Assembly: GCA_900771335.1 (NCBI GenBank)
Contig: CAAGNP010000023.1
Location: 1 to 36,417 of the forward strand
Direction: 5' to 3'
Length of the DNA: 36,417 nt
Source: Rikenellaceae bacterium
GTDB lineage: Bacteria > Bacteroidota > Bacteroidia > Bacteroidales > UBA932
Both the position numbers and the translations under genes were made by a program. Below the pieces are notes generated by a model. That model did no database searches and was not told the DNA's origin. It worked only from the letters and a program-made list of their open reading frames with translations. Shown piece after piece: positions 7,232 to 15,431 of the stretch. The stretch's first letter is position 1. Each line of letters starts with the position of its first letter.

Positions 7232-8035
7232 TTATTTCTCTTTTTTAATTTCAAACAAATCGGCATCCTTCCATGCAGGGAATTTCTCCCTCAAGGAATC
7301 AAGCTTCGAGGCGGAGAGAGTAGCACTCAAAAATTGGGCAATCCCCATATCTTCAGCTGCCGCAATATCCTCCCCACGGGGCGAAATCACCCTCGAATGG
7401 CCATTGTAAGCATTCGCAGGATCTTCCCCAATTCTATTGCAGAATGCTGCATAGCTCATATTTTCTATTGCCCTGGCTTTAATCAGGTACTCGGTCACCC
7501 CTATCCTCGAATCGGGCCAGGACGCCACATTAAGCAGAAGATCGTACTTCAGTCCGATATTCCTGCTCCAAACGGGGAACCTCAAATCGTAGCAGACATT
7601 CAGGGCAATATTCCACCCTTTATAATGGGCAATAACCTTCGATTCACCGGCCGCATAGTGCTCATTCTCCTCCCCCATCCTGAACAGATGGCGCTTGTCA
7701 TAATGGAGTTCCTCCCCATCCGGGGCAATGAAATAGCACCTATTGACAATCCTCCCATCAGACGCAGTGGGGACAGATCCCACCACAGCCACATTGTGTT
7801 TCAGGGCCATCGAGCGCATCCAACGGAGCGTCTCTCCCCTTTCAGAGAGGACAACTTCGTAGTTCATGGTGAATCCCATGGAAAAAAATTCGGGGAAGAC
7901 CAGCAGATCAACAGTTCTGCCCTCCATATACCTCTCCACCAGATGGGAGAGCCTGCGGCAATTCTCCCGTGGAGCCTCCCACAGAATATCGCACTGGCAC
8001 AGAACTATATTAAGATCTCCCCTTCCCACTCTCAC
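7232..8035 (-). CDS. Omega-amidase-like carbon-nitrogen hydrolase
   Basis: This is a nitrilase-superfamily enzyme of about 267 residues with the full catalytic set: Glu49 in FPEFFSMGF, Lys114 in YDKRHLF and Cys148 in NVCYDLRFP. The PEFFSMGF and CYDLRFPVW segments are those of the YafV/NIT2 omega-amidases, which hydrolyse alpha-ketoglutaramate or alpha-ketosuccinamate to the 2-oxo acid plus ammonia, a repair or salvage step after transamination of Gln or Asn. It is probably cytoplasmic. No ATG is available at the right place. The GTG at 8035 overlaps the symporter TAG by one base; a second GTG at 8029 is an alternative. The tight coupling to an amino-acid-type symporter and an outer-membrane barrel suggests use of an imported substrate. 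Confidence 0.87.
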   Translation of the reverse strand: MRVGRGDLNIVLCQCDILWEAPRENCRRLSHLVERYMEGRTVDLLVFPEFFSMGFTMNYEVVLSERGETLRWMRSMALKHNVAVVGSVPTASDGRIVNRCYFIAPDGEELHYDKRHLFRMGEENEHYAAGESKVIAHYKGWNIALNVCYDLRFPVWSRNIGLKYDLLLNVASWPDSRIGVTEYLIKARAIENMSYAAFCNRIGEDPANAYNGHSRVISPRGEDIAAAEDMGIAQFLSATLSASKLDSLREKFPAWKDADLFEIKKEK

Positions 8036-9201
8036 TACTTCTTATAGATTTTATTTACAACCATCGCAATAGCACCGTCTCCGGTCACATTGCAAGCTGT
8101 ACCGAAACTATCCATAGCGATATAAAGGGCAATCATCAGCCCCAACATATTCTCATCAAATCCCAAAATGGACGAAAGGACGCCCAATGCCGCCATTATT
8201 GCCCCACCGGGAACTCCAGGTGCCGCCACCATAGTGATACCGAGCATCATAATAAATCCGGCATAAAGCCCCACATTTGTAGGCATCCCCAACATATACG
8301 AGATAGCAAAGGCACACGCTACGATCTTAAGGGTACTTCCTGCCAGGTGGATAGTAGCACACAACGGCACAGAGAACTCGGCCACCTCATCTGCCACCCC
8401 ATTTTTCTTGGCTTGCGCCAAAGTCACAGGGATAGTTGCAGCAGAGGACTGGGTACCCAATGCTGTCATATAAGCAGGGAGCATAGTCACCAAAGCTTTG
8501 AAAGGGTTTTTGCCAGCAACGGCACCAGCTATACAGAACTGTATCACCAACAGCAATACATGTATCACAAAAATAACAAGTATAACTTTCATAAAGAGAC
8601 CTAAAACAGCCACTACGCTACCCTCTTCACCTATTTTGAGGAAGATGCAGAAAATATAGAAAGGAAGGAGAGGGATAATCACTTTTGATATAACAAGCTC
8701 TATCACCTCTTTCAACTCATTAAGGACACCTCTGAAAGCACCACCTTTCACCCTTGAGAGCCCAAGCCCTAGGACAAATGCCAGGATAAGGGCACTCATC
8801 ACAGACATTACCGGAGGCATTTCAATGGTGAAATAGGGTTCAATGGACGATGATGCCAGCCCTTGAAATTTGGCCATAGTCTCAGGAGTCTTGTCGATAA
8901 TCGACGGATATGTCCATACACAGCTGTAATACGACAGGAAACCTGCAAACACTGTAGAGCCATATGCTATCAGAGAGGTCACACCCAGAAGCTTTCCTGC
9001 ACCTTTACCGAGCTCAGCAATACCCGGAGCCACAAGCCCCACTATCAGCAGTGGAATAATAAATCCCAAGAAATTGCCGAATATTCCGCTTAGTGTGACA
9101 AATATCCTTACACACCATTCGGGCAAAAAGAGTGAAAATGCGATACCAAGAATAATACCTATCACCACTTTGGCCAATAGAGGAAGTTTGCTCAGTTTCA
9201 T
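8035..9201 (-). CDS. Cation symporter of the dicarboxylate/amino acid (DAACS) family, SstT-like motifs
   Basis: This 388-residue inner-membrane transporter has eight helices and two re-entrant hairpins. Hairpin 1 is visible as GTQSSAATIPVT (about 249-260) and the helix 8 motif as NVTGDG (371-376). Two functional motifs differ from GltP/GltPh. The NMDGT motif of helix 7 reads HLAGS (285-289). The helix 8 segment that carries the substrate-binding Arg reads D364-S-F-G367-T-A-C-N371, with Gly where GltPh has Arg397. SstT (Ser/Thr) also lacks the Asp and the Arg. A neutral or unusual substrate is therefore likelier than glutamate or aspartate; this is inference. It starts at 9201 overlapping the barrel stop (TAATG) and ends overlapping the omega-amidase start. 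Confidence 0.85.
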   Translation of the reverse strand: MKLSKLPLLAKVVIGIILGIAFSLFLPEWCVRIFVTLSGIFGNFLGFIIPLLIVGLVAPGIAELGKGAGKLLGVTSLIAYGSTVFAGFLSYYSCVWTYPSIIDKTPETMAKFQGLASSSIEPYFTIEMPPVMSVMSALILAFVLGLGLSRVKGGAFRGVLNELKEVIELVISKVIIPLLPFYIFCIFLKIGEEGSVVAVLGLFMKVILVIFVIHVLLLVIQFCIAGAVAGKNPFKALVTMLPAYMTALGTQSSAATIPVTLAQAKKNGVADEVAEFSVPLCATIHLAGSTLKIVACAFAISYMLGMPTNVGLYAGFIMMLGITMVAAPGVPGGAIMAALGVLSSILGFDENMLGLMIALYIAMDSFGTACNVTGDGAIAMVVNKIYKK

Positions 9202-10235
9202 TACTTATCTTTTTTAAAATTTATATTGTCAAGATTGATCAGCAGTGTCGCTTTTTGCTGCCACCCTATCCCCACTCCGTCAGTATGCATTATCCACGAG
9301 ATGGAGACATCCATAAAATCGCTTCTATAGGGCTTGTAATAGCACTCCAGTCTGTTATACAGACCTGTCTGGGTCCTGTACATCTCACTTCCGTGATAGA
9401 GATCTTCATATCCCCAATAGGGCATCAGATTATCTCCAAGATAGATCGTATTATCTATACCTACATTCCATTTTTGAAGTGTCACTCTGCCCTGAAATCC
9501 CATTGGGAAAATAAGCTCTCTGGTTACTGTCCTGTCCCTCTGGGCAGTCAGCAGGCCACCGGCATTGATCACACCTTTCTGCAGTTTGAGATACTCGCCG
9601 AAGGAAAACTCAGCAAATGGATTGAACCAGTAATTATCGACTACAAGACCTGTGTTTATACTATAAGCATAATGGTTCAAATCAAACAGATAACCTAAAG
9701 AGAACCAGCCGAATGTCCACTTGGACGATGAATAGAGTGTAAGAATTTCTGAGAGATAGTCACTCCTCCATCTGGGCATATCAAAGATAACCTTCACATA
9801 ACCCCTTTCACCTTTGAACTTATACGCCACACCCTCCAGGGACCTGTCATTGAATCTCATCTCATCACTTATAAATGCTGTGGAGAAATCGTCAAACATA
9901 TCTTTGACCGGGAAAATTCCCGCATAAACCTCATGTTTGGATGCATTAAGTCGGTAGTATGCTAAAAGGGAGCCTTTATACCACTCACTCCCCTCACCGA
10001 AAGAGGCCCTCAAATCTGCACCGACATTGAGAGTGTGTATATTTTCATCCCATCCGAACCCTACAGTAGGAGCAAGGTAAAGCCCAAAAAGGGTTTTCGA
10101 GGTACCGATATCCATTTTGGCAAACTCGTGATTGTCGAGTCTCACATCAAAATCCATGTTCCACACCACCTCCTGTGCACACAACACAGTAGTCAAAAGG
10201 ATTAATATTATGACAGATTTTAACCTCTTCATCAC
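9201..10235 (-). CDS. Outer-membrane beta-barrel protein, function unknown
   Basis: This 344-residue protein has a signal peptide (about 2-20, cleavage probably before QEVVWN) and no transmembrane helices after it. The rest alternates hydrophobic and polar residues, is rich in Tyr, Trp and Phe, and repeats short strands such as YKGSLLAYYRL, WTFGWFSLGYLF and YNRLECYYKPY, as expected of a barrel of about 14-16 strands. The last residues are not an aromatic-ended beta signal (it ends NINFKKDK). I do not recognise a named family. It is the first gene of a unit with a symporter, an omega-amidase and a 5'-nucleotidase, overlapping the symporter start by one base, so a porin-like role in supplying that symporter is plausible but unproven. 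Confidence 0.75.
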   Translation of the reverse strand: MMKRLKSVIILILLTTVLCAQEVVWNMDFDVRLDNHEFAKMDIGTSKTLFGLYLAPTVGFGWDENIHTLNVGADLRASFGEGSEWYKGSLLAYYRLNASKHEVYAGIFPVKDMFDDFSTAFISDEMRFNDRSLEGVAYKFKGERGYVKVIFDMPRWRSDYLSEILTLYSSSKWTFGWFSLGYLFDLNHYAYSINTGLVVDNYWFNPFAEFSFGEYLKLQKGVINAGGLLTAQRDRTVTRELIFPMGFQGRVTLQKWNVGIDNTIYLGDNLMPYWGYEDLYHGSEMYRTQTGLYNRLECYYKPYRSDFMDVSISWIMHTDGVGIGWQQKATLLINLDNINFKKDK

Positions 10236-10275
10236 TATTTCAGAATTGCAAACACGAAGATAACAATAATTTTCC

Positions 10276-10283
10276 TACCTTTG
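10276..10283 (+). promoter_or_regulatory. Candidate -7 box before the mannosyltransferase gene
   Basis: TACCTTTG matches TAnnTTTG and predicts a start near 10289, 17 bases before the ATG at 10306. No TTTG or TTG lies at the 19-21 base spacing; the nearest TTG is 27 bases up. The 70-bp divergent region shows no matching box for the minus-strand barrel gene. Confidence 0.55.
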
Positions 10284-10305
10284 GGAGATTAAATCAAGAT
10301 TTGAG

Positions 10306-11031
10306 ATGGAAACAAGCAAATTGGTCATTATCCCCACTTACAACGAGAAAGAGAATATCGAGAAGATGGTTCGCAAAGTCTTCTCCATGAAGGGGGGCTT
10401 CCATATTTTGGTGGTGGATGACGGATCACCTGACGGGACAGCAAATATCGTAAAACGTCTGATGAAAGAGTACCCAACCTCCCTTTTCATCATTGAGCGC
10501 ACAGGCAAACTGGGACTTGGAACGGCATACATAGCAGGTTTCAACTGGGCAATAGAGCACAAATACGACTATATTTTCGAGATGGATGCCGACTTTTCGC
10601 ACGATCCCGACGACCTTATCCGTCTTCACGACGCCTGTGCCGTGGATGGTAACGACATGTCGATCGGATCCCGCTATTGCAGAGGTATCGCCGTCAAAGA
10701 CTGGCCTGTAGGTCGCATTATGATCTCCTATGGTGCGTCTTTCTATGTAAGATCGGTCCTAGGGATGAAAATTTACGACTCCACTGCAGGTTTTGTATGC
10801 TACAGCAGAAAGGTCCTCGAGACCATCAATCTTCCAAATATTGAGATGAAAGGTTACGGATTCCAGATCGAGATGAAATACAATGCGTACAAGCTTGGAT
10901 TCAAGATTCAGGAGGTTCCGATACTTTTCACCGACAGAGTGGAAGGGACATCCAAAATGAGCAGCTCCATCTTCGGAGAAGCATTCTGGGGTGTTCTAAA
11001 GCTTAAATTCAGAAAAATAAGGGCAAGATAA
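10306..11031 (+). CDS. Polyprenol monophosphomannose synthase, glycosyltransferase family 2
   Basis: This 241-residue GT2 enzyme resembles dolichol-phosphate mannose synthase (DPM1), which transfers mannose from GDP-mannose to a polyprenyl phosphate on the cytoplasmic face of the inner membrane. The sequence shows the IIPTYNEKENI start (8-18), LVVDDGSPDGT (35-45), the DxD-type metal site in MDADFSHDP (Asp94, Asp96), and GFQIEMKYNAYKLGF followed by the VPILFTDRVEGTSKMS region of the family. There are no C-terminal membrane helices, so this is the short soluble type. It is first in a plus-strand unit with dihydroorotase (2-base gap) and an EamA transporter. The lipid-linked mannose could feed protein O-mannosylation or glycan synthesis; the acceptor enzyme is not in the window. 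Confidence 0.9.
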   Translation: METSKLVIIPTYNEKENIEKMVRKVFSMKGGFHILVVDDGSPDGTANIVKRLMKEYPTSLFIIERTGKLGLGTAYIAGFNWAIEHKYDYIFEMDADFSHDPDDLIRLHDACAVDGNDMSIGSRYCRGIAVKDWPVGRIMISYGASFYVRSVLGMKIYDSTAGFVCYSRKVLETINLPNIEMKGYGFQIEMKYNAYKLGFKIQEVPILFTDRVEGTSKMSSSIFGEAFWGVLKLKFRKIRAR

Positions 11032-11033
11032 AT

Positions 11034-12392
11034 ATGAGCACACTAATCAAAAATGCTACAATTATAAACGAAGGGCTATCTTTCAAGGGTAGCCTTTTGA
11101 TTACCAACAAGATAATATCCAAAATCCTCGACACTGAAGATCCTGACTACAGCGTCAAACTGCAGGCTATCGAGGAGTCTTCAGACCATTTGGAGGTGCT
11201 TGATGCCCAAGGTATGATACTCCTCCCCGGTGTTATTGATGATCAGGTCCACTTCCGTGAACCAGGTGCCACCCACAAGGGGGATATCGCATCAGAGAGT
11301 GCAGCAGCTGCCCTTGGAGGGGTGACATCCTACATGGATATGCCCAACAACAATCCACCCGCATGCACAATCGGACATCTCGAAGAGAAATATGCCATTG
11401 CAGCAGAAAACTCCACCACAAACTACTCATTCTATCTCGGAGCATCCAATGAGAATATTGATCAGGTTATCAAACTTGACCCGAAGACCAATTGCGGAGT
11501 AAAACTCTTTATGGGCTCTTCTACAGGCAATATGCTGGTAGACAGTGAAGAGGCACTGAAAGCAGTTTTTGAGAGCTCACCCACACTAATAGCGACCCAC
11601 TGCGAGGATGAGACCTCCATCAGAAAGGCATTGGCAGCAGCCAAAGAGAGATACGGCGACGATATACCTGTCTCGGAGCACCCCAATATCAGAAGTCGCG
11701 AAGCTTGCATCAAATCGACTGCCAAAGCCATCGATATGGCGGTTCAAAGCGGCGCCCAGCTCCATATCCTCCACACAAGTACAGCAGATGAGGTGGAGAT
11801 GGTGCTCCAGGCACAGAAAAAGAACCCAAAGATTTCGTTTGAAGTGTGCGTACACTATTTGTGGTTCTGCGACGAAGATTACCCAAAATACGGCACCAGG
11901 ATCAAATGCAATCCTGCCATCAAACGCCGCTCAGATATGGAGGCGCTACGCAATGCAGTAGCAAAAGGTCTCCCTGGCGCTGTCGCAACAGACCACGCAC
12001 CACACCTTCTCTCTGAAAAGGGTGGAAATTATACCCAGGCCCCTTCGGGTCTCCCTACCGTACAGCACTCTCTCAGAATGATGCTGCAGCTCTCTAAAGA
12101 GGGTATCTTCCCTATTGAGACCGTTCCACAGATGCTTTCACACGCACCTGCACAAACATTTGCTATCTCCATGAGGGGATATATCCGTGAAGGGTACTTC
12201 GCAGATCTTGTACTGGTCGAAGAGACCAAAAGCCAAGCTGCTGCACCTGCCTACAAATGCGGATGGACACCAGTCTCAGAGGAGAGTCTGGACTACGGTG
12301 TGGTACACACATTTGTAAATGGTATTCAAGTGGTTAAAGATTACAAACTTACAGGCCTTAAAGGTGGCCAGAGACTGACATTTGACAGATAA
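11034..12392 (+). CDS. pyrC: Dihydroorotase
   Basis: This 452-residue amidohydrolase carries out step three of UMP synthesis, cyclising carbamoyl aspartate to dihydroorotate. The visible motifs are DDQVHFREPGATHKGD (69-84), the strand before MDMPNNNP, VKLFMGSSTGNM with a conserved Lys, THCEDE, ILHTST and ATDHAPH near the C-terminal third. The usual HxH metal motif (as in HVHLREPG) reads Q-V-H here, so the first His is Gln71. From memory this form is common in Bacteroidota dihydroorotases, so I do not treat the protein as inactive. Length is normal for the long type I/III-like class. It lies between the mannosyltransferase and EamA genes and is probably co-transcribed with them. Confidence 0.9.
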   Translation: MSTLIKNATIINEGLSFKGSLLITNKIISKILDTEDPDYSVKLQAIEESSDHLEVLDAQGMILLPGVIDDQVHFREPGATHKGDIASESAAAALGGVTSYMDMPNNNPPACTIGHLEEKYAIAAENSTTNYSFYLGASNENIDQVIKLDPKTNCGVKLFMGSSTGNMLVDSEEALKAVFESSPTLIATHCEDETSIRKALAAAKERYGDDIPVSEHPNIRSREACIKSTAKAIDMAVQSGAQLHILHTSTADEVEMVLQAQKKNPKISFEVCVHYLWFCDEDYPKYGTRIKCNPAIKRRSDMEALRNAVAKGLPGAVATDHAPHLLSEKGGNYTQAPSGLPTVQHSLRMMLQLSKEGIFPIETVPQMLSHAPAQTFAISMRGYIREGYFADLVLVEETKSQAAAPAYKCGWTPVSEESLDYGVVHTFVNGIQVVKDYKLTGLKGGQRLTFDR

Positions 12393-12399
12393 CATTGAC

Positions 12400-13269
12400 A
12401 TGAAAGTATACATCGCCATATTTTTGGCCATATTTTTCTGGGGATTCTCATTTATATGGACCAATCAGATACTTCTGGAAGATATCCCGGTTTTCACCTT
12501 CATATTCTTCAGAATGCTTATTGCGGGGCTCCTCCTGTTTGTATTTTCCAAAGTGACAGGCAAGCTGCAGAAGATCCAGAAAGGGGACTATAAGCTTCTC
12601 CTCCTGATGGCCTTCTTCGAGCCGTTCATCTACTTTATAGGTGAGACTTTCGGTCTCCAGGCGACCAACTCCCCCACCCTAAGCGCACTGATTATTGCGC
12701 TGATACCTGTCTTCGCAATGCTCTCAGGGGTCATTGTATATAAAGAGAAGGTAACATGGATAAATGTGCTCGGCATATTGGCAACCATACCCGGTATCCT
12801 CCTTATGGTACTCAATACAGGAGATATGACTCCCGAATACTGGTGGGGTATAGCCCTTCTGTTTGTTGCCATCTTTGGCTCAGTGGGATATTCGACAGTA
12901 GTAAAAGGGTTAAGCAAATACAACAGTTTCACCATAGCGACATACCAGTTCGTATTCGGTGCAGTGCTCTTCCTCCCGTGTTTCCTGATTTTCAACGGAG
13001 AATACCGTGTAACCGGCCTTCTCGAACTGAATATACTCACACCGATACTCTACCTGGCTATATTGTGCTCTTGCCTATCATTCGTGCTGTATATTTTCTC
13101 CATTAAGACACTCGGCATAGCAAGATCAAGTGTTTTCACATCACTGATCCCTGCTGTATCGGCTGTCGGAGCATACCTATATGGTTATGAAACATTTACA
13201 TGGGAGCAAATCCTCGGAATCCTCATCGTTATCCTCGGAGTTGCCATTACACAGAAAGGTGAAAAGTAG
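12400..13269 (+). CDS. EamA/DMT-family membrane transporter
   Basis: This 289-residue inner-membrane protein has about ten hydrophobic helices arranged as two EamA repeats. The first repeat begins IFLAIFFWGFSFIWTNQ and includes FFRMLIAGLLL; the second lies around 150-285 and includes GSVGYSTVVKGLSKY and IPAVSAVGAYLYGYETF. The family exports or imports small metabolites (amino acids, nucleobases, sugars); no substrate can be read from sequence. The ATG at 12400, 7 bases after the dihydroorotase stop, is chosen over an upstream TTG at 12382 that would overlap pyrC. It converges on tex with only 5 bases between the two stop codons. Confidence 0.9.
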   Translation: MKVYIAIFLAIFFWGFSFIWTNQILLEDIPVFTFIFFRMLIAGLLLFVFSKVTGKLQKIQKGDYKLLLLMAFFEPFIYFIGETFGLQATNSPTLSALIIALIPVFAMLSGVIVYKEKVTWINVLGILATIPGILLMVLNTGDMTPEYWWGIALLFVAIFGSVGYSTVVKGLSKYNSFTIATYQFVFGAVLFLPCFLIFNGEYRVTGLLELNILTPILYLAILCSCLSFVLYIFSIKTLGIARSSVFTSLIPAVSAVGAYLYGYETFTWEQILGILIVILGVAITQKGEK

Positions 13270-13274
13270 GAGTG

Positions 13275-15419
13275 CTATCCTATAAGTTCCAACGCAATTC
13301 TCTGTCTGCGCATATCTACCTCAAGTACCTTCACCTTCACATGCTGGTGTATCTTCACCACATCTGCAGGATTGGTAATGAATTTGTTTGATAGTTTTGA
13401 GACGTGTATAAGGCCATTCTGCTTGATACCAAAATCGACAAATGCACCGAAATTGGTGATATTGGTGATGATGCCAGGAAGTTCCATCCCCACCTTCACA
13501 TCCTCTATACTCTTGATTTCATCGCTGAATTCGAGAATTTTAATGGATGCACGAGGGTCACGTCCCGGCTTGGCAAGCTCAGCCATAATATCATTCAAAG
13601 TGGGCAAACCCACATCTTCAGAGATATATTTCTTCACATCCACCATACCCCTTACCTGCTCATCTTTAATAAGATCCTCTACTGTTACAGAGATATCTTT
13701 GGCCATCTTCTGAACGAGCTGATACCTCTCAGGATGGACAGCAGAGTTATCAAGAGGATTCTTAGCCCCAGGAATACGCAAAAAGCCTGCACACTGCTCA
13801 TACACCTTGTCTCCAAGCCTTTTGACCTTAAGAAGATCTTTACGTGAAAGGAACGGACCATTCTGAGTCCTGTAGTCGACTATATTTTGTGCAATGGCAG
13901 GTCCGATACCCGACACATATCCCAAAAGGTGCTTGCTGGCGGTGTTCAAGTTTACACCGACACTGTTAACACAACTCTCCACCACATTGTCCAGATTCTC
14001 TTTCAGAAGTGTCTGGTCCACATCGTGCTGATATTGCCCTACACCTATCGATTTGGGATCTATCTTCACCAATTCTGCCAAAGGGTCCATAATTCTGCGT
14101 CCGATAGAGACTGCACCCCTCACAGTTACATCATACTCGGGGAACTCCTCCCTCGCCACAGATGATGCAGAATATACAGAAGCACCATCCTCACTTACCG
14201 AGTATACCCTCACACCCTCAGGAAGGGCAAGTTTCTTTATAAATGCCTCAGTCTCCCTGCCAGCAGTACCATTGCCTATAGCTATCACCTCTATTTTGTA
14301 AGCCTCCACCAGATTTGAGACCTTCTTCATCGCCATAGTACGCTCATTTACCGGTGGATGCGGATATATCACGTCGTTGTGAAGCAAGGCACCCTGAGCA
14401 TCCAGACACACCACTTTACACCCTGTTCTGAAGCCGGGATCTATTGCAAGAACCCTCTTTTGTCCCAAAGGTGGAGCCATCAGCAGCTGTCTGAGATTCT
14501 CCCCGAACACCTTTATGGATTCAATATCTGCCCTCTCCTTCACTATCTTGAGTGACTCATTCTCAATAGAGGGATGGAGAAGCCTCTTATATGAATCCTC
14601 CACAGCAATATCTATCTGCTCAGCCACTTTATCGGAAGGGTTTCTCTTCCCTTTAAGGGCCAAGCTGTAGATTCTGTCAAGCGATCTGTCGCTATCCACC
14701 TCCACTTTTACACTCAAAATTCCCTCAGAAGCACCTCTAAGGATAGCCAATACCCTGTGTGACGGTGCTCTGCTGATATCCTCCGAGAAATCGAAGTAGT
14801 TCTTATATTTCTGAGCCTCATCAGACTCCTCATCCACACCTCTGGCCACTTTTGCAGAGACCTTTCCATATTTTGAATATTGGGTTCTAAGGGCTGTCCT
14901 CACCTCAATAGACTCCGATATCCACTCAGCTATAATGTCCCTTGCACCCTGAAGTGCAGCATCACTATCCTCCACCTGATCATTGAGATACCTTTGTGCG
15001 CACTTTGCAGGATCATCCACCTTGCAGTTGAAAATATCCATTGCCAAAGGCTCCAGACCTCTCTCTTTGGCCATAGAGGCCTTGGTCTTCCTTTTTGGTC
15101 TGTATGGGAGATACAAATCCTCCAAGTGCTGGGTTTCCACACACTTGTCTATCTCAGATTTCAGCTCATCCGTCAGTTTCCCTTGCTCCTGAATCGATGC
15201 AAGTATCCCCTCCTTCCTCTTCTCAAGCTCCTCAAACTTCTGATAGTAGTGCTTCACCTCTCCCACCTGTGCCTCATCCAGACCACCGGTCCTCTCCTTT
15301 CTGTACCTGGAGATGAAAGGGATGGTCGCCCCCTCCTCAAAAAGGTCAATACAGTGTTGGACTTGCCATCCGGATACACTTAGCCTCCGGCTTATAAAAT
15401 CGATATACAAAGGTTTCAT
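13275..15419 (-). CDS. tex: Tex-family RNA-binding transcription accessory protein
   Basis: This 714-residue protein has the Tex architecture: a helical N-terminal part with RYRKERTGGLDEAQV (about 38-52), and a YqgF/RNase H-like domain beginning near VLAIDPGFRTGCKV (about 325). Helix-hairpin-helix repeats near NTASKHLLGYVSGIGPAIAQ (about 500) follow, and an S1 RNA-binding domain with GAFVDFGIKQNGLIHVSKLS lies at the C-terminus (about 650-705). Tex binds nucleic acid in the cytoplasm and influences transcription; its exact molecular role is not settled. Length is close to the usual 720-780. It lies 12 bases downstream of the ClC gene stop and is probably co-transcribed with it. Confidence 0.95.
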   Translation of the reverse strand: MKPLYIDFISRRLSVSGWQVQHCIDLFEEGATIPFISRYRKERTGGLDEAQVGEVKHYYQKFEELEKRKEGILASIQEQGKLTDELKSEIDKCVETQHLEDLYLPYRPKRKTKASMAKERGLEPLAMDIFNCKVDDPAKCAQRYLNDQVEDSDAALQGARDIIAEWISESIEVRTALRTQYSKYGKVSAKVARGVDEESDEAQKYKNYFDFSEDISRAPSHRVLAILRGASEGILSVKVEVDSDRSLDRIYSLALKGKRNPSDKVAEQIDIAVEDSYKRLLHPSIENESLKIVKERADIESIKVFGENLRQLLMAPPLGQKRVLAIDPGFRTGCKVVCLDAQGALLHNDVIYPHPPVNERTMAMKKVSNLVEAYKIEVIAIGNGTAGRETEAFIKKLALPEGVRVYSVSEDGASVYSASSVAREEFPEYDVTVRGAVSIGRRIMDPLAELVKIDPKSIGVGQYQHDVDQTLLKENLDNVVESCVNSVGVNLNTASKHLLGYVSGIGPAIAQNIVDYRTQNGPFLSRKDLLKVKRLGDKVYEQCAGFLRIPGAKNPLDNSAVHPERYQLVQKMAKDISVTVEDLIKDEQVRGMVDVKKYISEDVGLPTLNDIMAELAKPGRDPRASIKILEFSDEIKSIEDVKVGMELPGIITNITNFGAFVDFGIKQNGLIHVSKLSNKFITNPADVVKIHQHVKVKVLEVDMRRQRIALELIG

Positions 15420-15431
15420 AATAGGTTTGGA

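Noticed and set aside
7160..8047. A 295-codon plus-strand open frame
   Set aside because: It lies wholly opposite the omega-amidase gene (and the nucleotidase 5' end), whose protein has all catalytic residues. The plus-strand product has no recognisable motif.
12382..12399. TTG start for the EamA transporter
   Set aside because: It overlaps pyrC and adds a charged segment before the first helix; the ATG at 12400 is better.
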